From JAFGMR01 sp964632755 (GTDB taxonomy: Archaea > Halobacteriota > Methanosarcinia > Methanotrichales > Methanotrichaceae), in contig CAZWDT010000035.1 of assembly GCA_964632755.1 (NCBI GenBank), positions 1 to 31,186 on the forward strand: a stretch of DNA of 31,186 bases, given 5' to 3'. Below, in pieces: positions 1-7,323 of the stretch. A program made the translations under genes and the position numbers. Position 1 is the stretch's first letter. Each line of letters starts with the position of its first letter. The notes beneath the pieces were generated by a model. It was given only the letters and a program-made list of their open reading frames with translations. It was not told the DNA's origin and made no database searches.

Positions 1-50
1 GGTCTAACCTGCCTTTGAAAAGGCAGGGATGCGGCCTGCTCTTTCTCCTC
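1..50 (-). repeat. 3'-flank element, copy 1 (contains a perfect hairpin)
   Basis: Read on the minus strand, this is the downstream flank of the FG-GAP-like gene. It contains the 17-mer CAGGCCGCATCCCTGCC, found again just after the methyltransferase stop codon (12615-12631, plus strand). The similarity continues on both sides: GAGGA before it, and TTCA-AG-C and GGTTAG-CC after it. In this copy the 3' half folds as a 9-bp perfect hairpin (8-16 pairing with 19-27). No T-run follows. It may be a transcript 3'-end or processing element, or a small dispersed repeat. It is cut by the window edge. Confidence 0.5.
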
Positions 51-166
51 AAATTAAAGTGAGGTTCGCCTGTCCATCCCCTGGCCTGGCGCAGGCTGAG
101 GCCATCGGGGTCTGGGAGATTGATCTCGCAGGCCGGAGGAAGGGCGAATGTCCGCCCCCTTCGGAT

Positions 167-1042
167 TCAGGCGTTCACCCATCCAGTCCCTGAGCCGCCC
201 GTCATCCCCGGCGGCACCCAGCGCGGTCCCACATACTTGAAGTACCAGTACCCGTTTGAGGGCCGAAATATTCCGATGTCGTTTCTAAGGCCGTCGCGGT
301 CGAGGTCGCCTGAGAGGGGCAGGTCTCCTCGAAGCGCCCAGGGGCTGAAGCGATGATCGGTATCGCCGTCTGCATCGTAGTCGAAGTACCAGGTGCGATC
401 ACTTGACCTGAAGACCGCCAGGTCCCCATCCACACCGTCGCCGTCGAAGTCCCCGGCAAGGGGCAGATCCCCACCAAAGGCCCAGGGGCCGGAGCGGCGG
501 TTCGTGCTGCCGTCGAAGTCGTAGTCGAAGTACCAGATGCGGTTCGTGTGGCGAAAGACTGCGAGATCGTCGCAGTAGCCGTCCCCGTCGAAGTCTCCTG
601 CTACAGGCAGGTCATCGGCAATTGCCCATGTTATCCCGGGCCAGGGGGCTGACCAGGCCATGGCCCCGCCGGGCCGGTAGGTGAAGGCGCCAAAGTACCA
701 TCTATGTGACGATGGGATGAAGACCCCTACGTCGTTCAATATGCCGTCCCTGCCGAAATCGCCCACTACGAACAGATCCCCCTCATCCCCAGGCCCCATT
801 CGCGTGCTGACATCAGTGCTTCCATCTGCATCGAAGTCGAAGAGCCAGTTGCGGCTTTCGGGACGAAAGACGGCTAAATCATCGGCATAGCCGTCGCTGT
901 CGAAATCCCCCACCAGGGGCACGTCACCGGATTCGCCCCAGGGCCCTACCGACATGTCCGACTGACCTTCTGCCATTCCAGCCATGATGAAGGCCGCGAG
1001 AAATGCTGCGAATGTAACCGACCTGTGTATGGATCTCATCAT
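167..1042 (-). CDS. Secreted FG-GAP/VCBS-like repeat protein
   Basis: The N-terminus is a signal peptide (MRSIHRS, then a hydrophobic core ending near AGMAEGQS). The rest is five to six repeats of about 45 residues, each with GDFDxDGxxDDLAVFR followed by W-Y/F-FDYDxDGxTD. The Asp-rich D-x-D-x-D-G loops resemble the calcium-binding loops of FG-GAP/VCBS beta-propeller blades, so an extracellular propeller-like, Ca-binding surface protein is inferred. A GTG at 1048 is also in frame, but the ATG at 1042 is preceded by GGAG at good spacing and sits well behind the TATA-like box at 1073-1083; the ATG at 1039 is possible. It is divergent from the SGNH hydrolase, with a shared promoter region. The ligand or enzymatic role cannot be told from sequence. 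Confidence 0.8.
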   Translation of the reverse strand: MMRSIHRSVTFAAFLAAFIMAGMAEGQSDMSVGPWGESGDVPLVGDFDSDGYADDLAVFRPESRNWLFDFDADGSTDVSTRMGPGDEGDLFVVGDFGRDGILNDVGVFIPSSHRWYFGAFTYRPGGAMAWSAPWPGITWAIADDLPVAGDFDGDGYCDDLAVFRHTNRIWYFDYDFDGSTNRRSGPWAFGGDLPLAGDFDGDGVDGDLAVFRSSDRTWYFDYDADGDTDHRFSPWALRGDLPLSGDLDRDGLRNDIGIFRPSNGYWYFKYVGPRWVPPGMTGGSGTGWVNA

Positions 1043-1072
1043 CCCCACTCTCCATCATCCATAGGGCCTTCT

Positions 1073-1083
1073 GAATATATATC
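1073..1083 (-). promoter_or_regulatory. TATA box for the FG-GAP-like gene
   Basis: On the minus strand the A/T stretch GATATATATTC lies about 30-36 nt upstream of the start codon, the usual archaeal TATA position for a transcript with a very short leader. Confidence 0.55.
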
Positions 1084-1119
1084 TCTGCTGGCATATTCTG
1101 ATGGTTCCGTGTAATGTCC

Positions 1120-1155
1120 TATTGCAGTGGCTTATTGCAGTGCCCTATTGTAATT
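1120..1155. repeat. Three 10-bp iterons at 13-bp spacing
   Basis: TATTGCAGTG occurs at 1120-1129 and 1133-1142, and a diverged TATTGTAATT at 1146-1155, so the repeat starts are exactly 13 bp apart. The array lies midway between the divergent TATA boxes at 1073-1083 (-) and 1185-1192 (+). A shared operator is a reasonable inference; no regulator is identified. Confidence 0.5.
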
Positions 1156-1184
1156 CCCGAAGAGGCGATGGCGTCCGACGTGAC

Positions 1185-1192
1185 TTTATATG
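1185..1192 (+). promoter_or_regulatory. TATA box for the SGNH hydrolase gene
   Basis: TTTATATG is centred about 26 nt before the ATG at 1215, which suggests a leaderless or nearly leaderless transcript and supports that start. Confidence 0.55.
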
Positions 1193-1214
1193 GGTTTGGC
1201 ATTCATCCCGAACA

Positions 1215-1829
1215 ATGAACCGATTCGGGCGGACGCAAGGGCGCACAGCCTCTCTTCTATCGAGCGGTGAGAAGGTTGTGATCGTTGCCTTCGGCGACTC
1301 CATCACCGCAGGCTATGCGGTCCGGCGGGGCTTTCCCTACTTCTGGAGAGAGGCTCTCGCGCGGAAATATCCCTCCGCAAGGATCGAGCTGCATAACGAG
1401 GGAGTCTCCGGTGATACGAGCTTTGACGGCCTTGCCCGGCTTGGCTGGTCCGTCTTGCCTCACAGGCCCGACCTCGTGACGATGAACTTCGGCATCAATG
1501 ACGCCGCCTACGGCATATCAATCGAGGAGTTCTCTTCCAACCTCGTGGAGATGGCAGAGAGGATACAGGCAGAGTGCGGAAGCGAGGTGATACTTCTGAG
1601 CTCCCAGCCGCTCCTGACAGCGGGCTTCAACGACCTCGTGCTGAGGTACTACAATGCGCTGGAGGCAGTTGCAAAGGAGATGGGCCTCGGCTACGTCGAC
1701 GTCTACGGCGCCTGGATGGAGTGCGCAGAAGCTGGCGTCCCCCTCGAATCGTTGATACTCTCAGGGCTCGACCATCCAAACGAGGCAGGTTATCGAATCA
1801 TAGCTGAGGCGCTGATGAAGCTCTTCTGA
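1215..1829 (+). CDS. SGNH/GDSL-type hydrolase (esterase/lipase-like)
   Basis: This is a compact SGNH-fold hydrolase of about 204 residues. Visible blocks are AFGDSIT with the nucleophile Ser (block I), the Gly of NEGVSGDTS (block II), and FGINDA with the oxyanion Asn (block III). Block V reads SGLDHPNEAGY: the catalytic His is present, but the Asp lies directly before it instead of three residues before as in the usual DxxH. There is no signal peptide, so a cytoplasmic esterase or deacylase is likely; the substrate is unknown. Translation could extend upstream to 1101, but those residues are not family-like and the TATA box predicts initiation at 1215. A GTG at 1278 with GGTGAG ahead of it is the alternative. 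It is convergent with the glycosyltransferase pair. Confidence 0.8.
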   Translation: MNRFGRTQGRTASLLSSGEKVVIVAFGDSITAGYAVRRGFPYFWREALARKYPSARIELHNEGVSGDTSFDGLARLGWSVLPHRPDLVTMNFGINDAAYGISIEEFSSNLVEMAERIQAECGSEVILLSSQPLLTAGFNDLVLRYYNALEAVAKEMGLGYVDVYGAWMECAEAGVPLESLILSGLDHPNEAGYRIIAEALMKLF

Positions 1830-1855
1830 CGCCGATCAAAGTCTTCTTGAACCGA

Positions 1856-2836
1856 TCAAAGGCCATCGTAGACAGCCTTGATCGCCTCCCTGTTCCCTTC
1901 CCAGAAGCGGAAGTCCTTTCCATCCAGCTTCTCAGGCCTCATATCGAGTGACTTCCTCACGGCTTCCACGAGCTCGCCGGGCCTTGTTATGGTCAGGTTC
2001 TTCCTCTCTTCTTCTTTGGTCACGCCTGTTGCAAGGACTAGCTTTCCCAGGTTGAGGTACTCGTTGAGCTTCCAGATGCTCTTATCGGTCGAGTAGGGGG
2101 TTAGGGCATTCTCTTCGCGTGGTATCAGGCATAATTGAGATCGCCTAACCAGCCTTGCCACCTCGTCGTGGCTCTGCCATCCCATGAACTTGACGTTATC
2201 CTTCGCCTTCCTGAGGTACAGCCAGGCGAATGGGCCGTCGCCGACGATCCAGAACTCCTGATCTCTCAATGCTCTGGAGGTCTTGATGAAGTTCGCGACG
2301 CCCTCTTGCTCGCAGACCCTTCCGACGAATATCACAGCTCTATCCTCTTTTGCCCCGCCGCCCTCGCTAGATCCTTTCTCGACGAAGCTTATCGAGGGGT
2401 AGTTGGGTATGACGCAAACCTCCTTTCGAGGAGCATAACCGCTGACCTTTGATTTGAGGGGGCCATTGACCGTGGTTATCGCGTCAGCTTGCTGGGCGAG
2501 CTCCCTCTCGTAGCGTTCGCAGAACCATCTGCCGGCCGGGCCAAAGCGCATCGCAGTCTCCACTCCCCATGGAGAGCGGTAATCGTAGATCAGCTTCCCA
2601 AAGTCGCCCTTGAGCTTTGGCAGGTCGTGGTAGATGATATCTGGAACGTTGAATAGATGCACGACATCGGGGCGCGCCCTCTTTATCAGATCCCTTGCGG
2701 CGCTTCCAATCTTCCACCAGTTCCTCGTCTCGAAGCGAGGCGTGATCACCTCATGTCCAAGCCCTTCGAGGGTCGACCGGAATCGAATCAGCCTCGTCGT
2801 CCTCTCGGGCTGGTTGGCGAGCAATAAAACCTTCAT
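1856..2836 (-). CDS. Glycosyltransferase (GT4/GT-B-like)
   Basis: A GT-B glycosyltransferase of 326 residues, expected to transfer an activated sugar during surface-glycan or glycolipid assembly. The N-terminal Rossmann half starts MKVLLLANQPERTTR and contains VVHLFNVPD; the C-terminal donor-binding half has AVIFVGRV, FWIVGDGP, KFMGW and the GT4-like KSIWKLNEYLNLGKLVLAT. The reading frame is open upstream to 3049, but those residues are an out-of-frame reading of the preceding gene. The ATG at 2836 has CCGGAGGG ahead of it and overlaps the upstream stop by 4 nt (ATGA), so the two genes are translationally coupled. Acceptor and donor cannot be deduced. Confidence 0.85.
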   Translation of the reverse strand: MKVLLLANQPERTTRLIRFRSTLEGLGHEVITPRFETRNWWKIGSAARDLIKRARPDVVHLFNVPDIIYHDLPKLKGDFGKLIYDYRSPWGVETAMRFGPAGRWFCERYERELAQQADAITTVNGPLKSKVSGYAPRKEVCVIPNYPSISFVEKGSSEGGGAKEDRAVIFVGRVCEQEGVANFIKTSRALRDQEFWIVGDGPFAWLYLRKAKDNVKFMGWQSHDEVARLVRRSQLCLIPREENALTPYSTDKSIWKLNEYLNLGKLVLATGVTKEEERKNLTITRPGELVEAVRKSLDMRPEKLDGKDFRFWEGNREAIKAVYDGL

Positions 2837-3954
2837 ACGGCCCTCCGGAGAACCTCTTCGTACTGGCCTGCAAGATCCTTCCAGTCGAACTTCTTCGCAA
2901 GAGAGCGCTCCTCGTCGACGGACGGAGGTGAATTCAACATCCGGTTCACCTGGCTTACGAAGCTTTCGAGGTCGTCGTAGTAGTACAGGCCGTCGCCCAG
3001 GAGCCGTTCCAGGGCGACCATCCGGCTGGAGAGAACCGGCCGGCCGCATGAAAGGTAGTTGAATACCTTGCCACCGACGACGTACTCGTTCTTGATCATC
3101 ATCTTCAAGGGGTTGAGCCCTATGTCCATCGCAGAGATATATCTTCCAAGGTCGGCGTAGGGAACGGCTCCAGTGAAGACGATTCTGTCCAAAACTCCGA
3201 AATCTTCTGCTATCTCCTTTATTCGCTCCTCGTAGTCCGTGAAGAGGCTCGGCCCGACGACCAGCAAGACGACATCGAGCCGGGGAAGGGCCTCTACCAC
3301 CATCTCAAGGTCCACCCAGTACTCGAGGGATCCGACGTATCCGAGGACCGGGCCTTTCAATCCAAGGTCCCTCTTTGCCCGATCCTTGGGAAGGGGCAAG
3401 AGCAGGCTCGTATCCACTCCATTGGGGATGATATGAATTCGATCTACCCCAATCCCTCCCAGGTACTCCTTGAGCTCTCGGGTCAGAGTTATCACCTCTG
3501 CGGCATGATGGAGGTTGTACCTCGTAATCCGGCCGACGACCCCCTTCACCAGCCTGCCAAGCAGCGAGTTTGGATAGTATATCGATGCCGACTCCTCCAG
3601 GTGGTCCAGGTAGTCGAAGACGATTGGGACGCCGACGAAGTTGGCCATGAGCGATGGGATGACGTTCGCCGAGAGTATGACGTCTATCCCCTCCTCTTGC
3701 ACCACCTGCCTTATCTTCAAGAGATGAATGAAGGAGTTCGAGATGTAGTAAAGGGAAGGATCCTCACAGTCGATCCAGCCCGCTGGGATCAGCCGGCAGG
3801 AGGTGCTCCTGGGCTCGTTATCCCTGAACCGCAAAAGCTGGAAGTGGAGCACATATACGTCATGCCGCCCGCTCAGGATGTCGAATATGAAGTTCAGCCT
3901 GTTTGGGAAGGGGTGGCGTATCCAGTCCGTGGTGGGAATGACCAGTATCTTCAT
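2833..3954 (-). CDS. Glycosyltransferase family 4
   Basis: A 373-residue GT4-type enzyme, first gene of a two-gene unit. The acceptor half has IVFDYLDHLEE and HAAEVITLTRELKEYL, the hinge has HIIPNGVD, and the donor half has GPVLGYVGSLEYWVDLE, IVFTGAVPYADLGRYI and GGKVFNYLSCGRPVLSS, where the E-x7-E region of GT4 enzymes normally lies. No signal peptide or TM segment is evident, so it should act at the cytoplasmic membrane face. It is divergent from glmU-glmS, which supplies UDP-GlcNAc, so an envelope or N-glycan pathway is plausible. A TATA-like TCTATATGTG about 30 nt upstream suggests a nearly leaderless mRNA. Confidence 0.87.
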   Translation of the reverse strand: MKILVIPTTDWIRHPFPNRLNFIFDILSGRHDVYVLHFQLLRFRDNEPRSTSCRLIPAGWIDCEDPSLYYISNSFIHLLKIRQVVQEEGIDVILSANVIPSLMANFVGVPIVFDYLDHLEESASIYYPNSLLGRLVKGVVGRITRYNLHHAAEVITLTRELKEYLGGIGVDRIHIIPNGVDTSLLLPLPKDRAKRDLGLKGPVLGYVGSLEYWVDLEMVVEALPRLDVVLLVVGPSLFTDYEERIKEIAEDFGVLDRIVFTGAVPYADLGRYISAMDIGLNPLKMMIKNEYVVGGKVFNYLSCGRPVLSSRMVALERLLGDGLYYYDDLESFVSQVNRMLNSPPSVDEERSLAKKFDWKDLAGQYEEVLRRAV

Positions 3955-3980
3955 GGATGGTGGGTTGTTGGTTATCTCCT

Positions 3981-3990
3981 CACATATAGA
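3981..3990 (-). promoter_or_regulatory. TATA box for the glycosyltransferase pair
   Basis: TCTATATGTG on the minus strand lies about 30 nt before the ATG at 3954, in the 140-bp region divergent with glmU. Confidence 0.5.
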
Positions 3991-4035
3991 TCCAACCGCT
4001 CCTCTCGCCCACAGCGGCCAGCTTGTTGACCGAAA

Positions 4036-4045
4036 GGATATAATT
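4036..4045 (+). promoter_or_regulatory. TATA-like box for glmU-glmS
   Basis: GGATATAATT lies about 50 nt before the glmU ATG, predicting a leader of roughly 30 nt that would include the weak AGGATG ribosome-binding site at 4081-4086. Confidence 0.45.
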
Positions 4046-4094
4046 AGGGCGGCACAGTCAGCTACATGACCAAGTTATCCAGGATGTAATAACG

Positions 4095-5291
4095 ATGAAG
4101 GCGGTCATACTGGCGGCAGGAGAGGGCAGGAGATGCCGCCCCCTCACACAGACCAGGTCGAAGGTGATGCTACCCGTGGGCAACAGGCCCTTCCTTGAGC
4201 ATGTAATCCGGGCCCTGGCCGTAAACGGCATCGAGGACCTCTTGGTGGTCGTGGGATACCAGAAGGAGCGTATCATGAACCACTTCGAGGATGGGCTTCA
4301 CTATGGGGTGCGGATGGAGTACTTCCATCAGCACGAGACACTGGGCACAGCCCACGCCCTCAAGACGGTGCGCTCCAAGATCGATGATGAGTTCCTGGTG
4401 CTGAACGGCGATAACCTGGTAGATGGGAGAGCAATCCACGATCTGCTCTCTGCCGATGGCGATAACGTCATCCTAGCTGTTTTAGGAAATCACTCAGGCG
4501 ACTATGGCGTCCTCTCTGTGGAAGGCGATTGCGTAACTAGGATTGTCGAGAAGCCTGGAAAGCCTTGCGCCGGAATACTTAACACTGGAGCCTATCGATT
4601 TTCTCCAAATATCTTCGACGAGCTAGACAAGACCCCCATTTCTGACCGTGGATCATATGAGCTGACGCAGACCGTGGGTCGATTGATAGACTCCGGCAAG
4701 GATGTGCGGGCCAAGATAACCAGTGGCACCTGGTCGGATGCGATATTCGCATGGGACCTCCTGATGGCGAACAGCTTGGCCTTCGATCTGGATGAGATGC
4801 GAGTCGATGGCGAGATCGAGGACGGGGCCAGGATAAGGGGCGTGGTGGGCGTGGGCAAGGGATCGGTGATCCGATCGGGCACCTATATAATCGGCCCGGT
4901 GTCCGTAGGTCGGAACTGCGACATAGGCCCGAACGCGACGATCCTTCCGACGACCTCCATCTCAGACTCCGTGCGCATAGGGTCGAGTTCGGAGATCAGG
5001 AATAGCATAGTGATGAGCGGAAGCAGGATCGGATCTGGAACGATCGTCACCGACTCGGTCATCGGTTCGAGCTGTACGCTTGGAGACCAGGTGATGTTGG
5101 AGACCGGCTCCTCCTTGGTAGAGGTCGAGGACTTGATACTGAGGGCGGAGTTCGGTGCCATCCTTGCGGATGGCGTTGTGGCATCGGGAAGGGCTTTCAT
5201 GCATCCGGGGACGTTGATCGGTGCCACATCACGCATCGGACCAGGTGCGGTTCTTCGTGGATGGATCGATCGGGGAAGCAGGGTGGTCTGA
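4095..5291 (+). CDS. glmU: Bifunctional UDP-GlcNAc pyrophosphorylase / GlcN-1-P acetyltransferase-like protein
   Basis: This makes UDP-GlcNAc from GlcN-1-P, by acetylation plus uridylylation, or acts as a related sugar-1-P nucleotidylyltransferase. Residues 1-230 form the nucleotidyltransferase domain: VILAAGEGRRCRPLT with the G-x-G-x-R loop, SKVMLPVGNRPFLEHVI, and VLNGDNLVD with the metal-binding Asp. From about residue 240 to the end there are left-handed beta-helix hexapeptide repeats such as SVRIGSSSEI and SRIGSGTIV. The 398-residue length fits archaeal GlmU-like proteins. It is followed after 1 nt by glmS, so the two consecutive steps to UDP-GlcNAc are co-expressed. Nucleotide specificity is not certain from sequence alone. 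Confidence 0.88.
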   Translation: MKAVILAAGEGRRCRPLTQTRSKVMLPVGNRPFLEHVIRALAVNGIEDLLVVVGYQKERIMNHFEDGLHYGVRMEYFHQHETLGTAHALKTVRSKIDDEFLVLNGDNLVDGRAIHDLLSADGDNVILAVLGNHSGDYGVLSVEGDCVTRIVEKPGKPCAGILNTGAYRFSPNIFDELDKTPISDRGSYELTQTVGRLIDSGKDVRAKITSGTWSDAIFAWDLLMANSLAFDLDEMRVDGEIEDGARIRGVVGVGKGSVIRSGTYIIGPVSVGRNCDIGPNATILPTTSISDSVRIGSSSEIRNSIVMSGSRIGSGTIVTDSVIGSSCTLGDQVMLETGSSLVEVEDLILRAEFGAILADGVVASGRAFMHPGTLIGATSRIGPGAVLRGWIDRGSRVV

Positions 5292-5292
5292 G

Positions 5293-7098
5293 ATGTGCGG
5301 AATAGTGGCATACGTGGGCGAGGAGAAGGCCGGACCCATCCTTTTCGACACGCTGAAGAGGCTGGAGTACAGGGGCTACGACTCTGCAGGCATCGCCATG
5401 AGATCTAATGGGGATCTCCTTGTGCTCAAGTCGGCTGGAAGGATAAGCGAGCTTGAGAAGGCCTATCTGATCCGAGGATCGCCTGGAGATTGCATGGGGA
5501 TTGGCCATACTAGATGGGCGACCCATGGCCGTCCCAGCGACGATAACGCCCATCCCCACACATCAGGCGATATCGCCATAGTCCATAACGGCATCATCGA
5601 GAACTATCTGCAGCTGCGAGAGCGGCTCTTTGACCTCGGCTACAGGTTCAGCTCCGAGACGGACAGCGAGGTCCTGGCTCATCTGATCAATCATCACTTC
5701 CGAGGAGACCTGGCAGAGGCGGTATCGCGAGCGATCTCCGAGGTGGAGGGGTCGTATGCCTTGGCAGTGCTCTCCTCCAGGTCGCCAGCAGTAGTCTGCG
5801 CGAGAAAGGACAGCCCTCTTGTCATCGGCGTAGGCCTCGGATGCAACTATGTGGCATCCGACGTTCCAGCCCTTCTTCCTTACACCAGGGAGGTTGTCCG
5901 GCTCAGGGACGGTGAGATGGCCATCATCGATCGCAACCGCTTGGAGATCAAAGACGTTTCCGGACGGCCCGTGGATTATTGCATAGAGCATATCGACTGG
6001 GATGTGGACGCCGCTGAGAAAGGAGGCTACTCCCACTTCATGCTAAAGGAGATCCACGAACAGCCACGAGCCCTTCAGGAGACGATGGCCGGCAGGATCT
6101 CCGAGATTGGGGGCGATGTGATGATCGACCTCGGCTTCTCAGACGATGAGGTGCGAAAGATCCAGCGCGTGTGCATCGTGGCCTGTGGGACTTCCTACCA
6201 CGCAGGCCTCCTTGCGAGGTATCTCTTCTTGAGAGCTGCAGGTCTCCCCGTTGACGTGGAGGTGGCTTCAGAGTTCCAGTACCAACAGATGCGCCCGGAG
6301 ACAATGCTCGTTGCAATATCCCAGTCGGGAGAGACGGCAGACACGCTGCAGGCGTTGAAGAAGGCGAGTCCCTGCGGGATTCGTTGCATTGCAATCACCA
6401 ACGTCGTCGGCAGCACCGTCACGAATCTCGTGGACGGGACGATCTATACCAGATGCGGCCCGGAGATCGGGGTTGCGGCGACAAAGACCTTCACATCTCA
6501 ATTGGCGGCGTTGATCCTGCTCGGGATCAGGCTCGGACGGGCTCGAGGCCATATCTCGCCTGACAAAGCGAGAAAGATGCTCGTGGAGTTCTCCAGGCTG
6601 CCGGGCCTCGTTCAGGAGGTTCTCGATGAGAGGGAGAAGATCCGGGAGATCGCCGAGCAATACGCGGGGTCATCCACTTACTTCTTCATCGGGCGGGACT
6701 ACCTGTATCCCATCGCCTTGGAGGGTGCGTTGAAGATGAAGGAGATCGCTTACATCCCAGCCGAGGGCTACGCCGGAGGGGAGCTAAAGCACGGCCCCCT
6801 TGCGCTCATAACCGATGGCACCCCGGTCGTGGCGCTTGCCACCTGCGGGAAGAAGATCCAATCCAATATCAAGGAAGTGAGGGCAAGGGGAGCCGAGTTG
6901 ATAGCCATTGCGGAGCGAGGCGACCCGAATATCGGAAAGGTTGCAAGCACTGTCATTGAGCTGCCCCCAGCAAGGCCCATCTTTTCCGCCGTGCTCTGCA
7001 CCGTCGCCCTTCAGCTGCTATCCTACTACACCGCATTGAAGCTCGGACGCGATATCGATAAGCCCAGGAACCTGGCAAAGTGCGTCACGGTCGAGTAA
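5293..7098 (+). CDS. glmS: Glutamine--fructose-6-phosphate aminotransferase (isomerizing)
   Basis: GlmS converts fructose-6-P plus glutamine into glucosamine-6-P, the committed step to UDP-GlcNAc. The start at MCGIVAYVG is fixed by the catalytic N-terminal Cys exposed after Met removal; the open frame upstream lies inside glmU. The Ntn glutaminase domain covers about 1-235 (RLEYRGYDSAG, GHTRWATHG, NGIIENY). Two SIS sugar isomerase domains follow (CGTSYHAG and AISQSGETADT; then EGALKMKEIAYIPAEGY and KHGPLALI). The C-terminus DKPRNLAKCVTVE is the family signature end. The length of 601 residues is typical. A strong hairpin terminator follows. Confidence 0.97.
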   Translation: MCGIVAYVGEEKAGPILFDTLKRLEYRGYDSAGIAMRSNGDLLVLKSAGRISELEKAYLIRGSPGDCMGIGHTRWATHGRPSDDNAHPHTSGDIAIVHNGIIENYLQLRERLFDLGYRFSSETDSEVLAHLINHHFRGDLAEAVSRAISEVEGSYALAVLSSRSPAVVCARKDSPLVIGVGLGCNYVASDVPALLPYTREVVRLRDGEMAIIDRNRLEIKDVSGRPVDYCIEHIDWDVDAAEKGGYSHFMLKEIHEQPRALQETMAGRISEIGGDVMIDLGFSDDEVRKIQRVCIVACGTSYHAGLLARYLFLRAAGLPVDVEVASEFQYQQMRPETMLVAISQSGETADTLQALKKASPCGIRCIAITNVVGSTVTNLVDGTIYTRCGPEIGVAATKTFTSQLAALILLGIRLGRARGHISPDKARKMLVEFSRLPGLVQEVLDEREKIREIAEQYAGSSTYFFIGRDYLYPIALEGALKMKEIAYIPAEGYAGGELKHGPLALITDGTPVVALATCGKKIQSNIKEVRARGAELIAIAERGDPNIGKVASTVIELPPARPIFSAVLCTVALQLLSYYTALKLGRDIDKPRNLAKCVTVE

Positions 7099-7126
7099 AG
7101 CACCGATCCTCTGCAGGGGCCTGATG

Positions 7127-7161
7127 GCCGAAGGGGGGGCCGGTCCCCTCGGCTTTTTTTT
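7127..7161 (+). terminator. Hairpin and T8 terminator after glmS
   Basis: GCCGA(A)GGGG pairs with CCCCTCGGC around a short G-rich loop, followed immediately by eight Ts (7154-7161). It lies 30 nt after the glmS stop codon. Confidence 0.75.
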
Positions 7162-7225
7162 CGCTGAGAGGTCTATCTTCAGTGTAGTGATAAGCCGGTA
7201 TAAGATTGCGTTTTAATATGATATT

Positions 7226-7282
7226 TAGATTATTAACAGAAAATATTATGATCTCTAGATTATTAGCAGAGCATAACATGAT
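7226..7282 (+). repeat. Imperfect direct repeat upstream of the transport operon
   Basis: Two 27-nt copies, at 7226-7252 and 7256-7282, both begin TAGATTATTA and end ATGAT. They match at 22 of 27 positions and start exactly 30 bp apart. They sit in an A/T-rich stretch directly ahead of the TATA-like box, the position of an activator or repressor site in archaea. The regulator is unknown. Confidence 0.5.
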
Positions 7283-7290
7283 GCTGGAAA

Positions 7291-7302
7291 AATTCATAAA
7301 TA
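7291..7302 (+). promoter_or_regulatory. TATA box for the ABC transport operon
   Basis: TTCATAAATAAT is centred about 27 nt before the first ATG (7324), implying a nearly leaderless transcript. Confidence 0.5.
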
Positions 7303-7323
7303 ATGAGCGCGCACTCTGCCTAG

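Noticed and set aside
82..104. Inverted repeat TGGCCT...AGGCCA downstream of the FG-GAP-like gene
   Set aside because: Only 6 bp, G/C-rich background and no T-run; not reported as a terminator.
1832..1861. 10-bp direct repeat CCGATCAAAG (1832-1841, 1852-1861) between convergent genes
   Set aside because: Short, spans a stop codon, and no associated structure; probably chance or a small local duplication.
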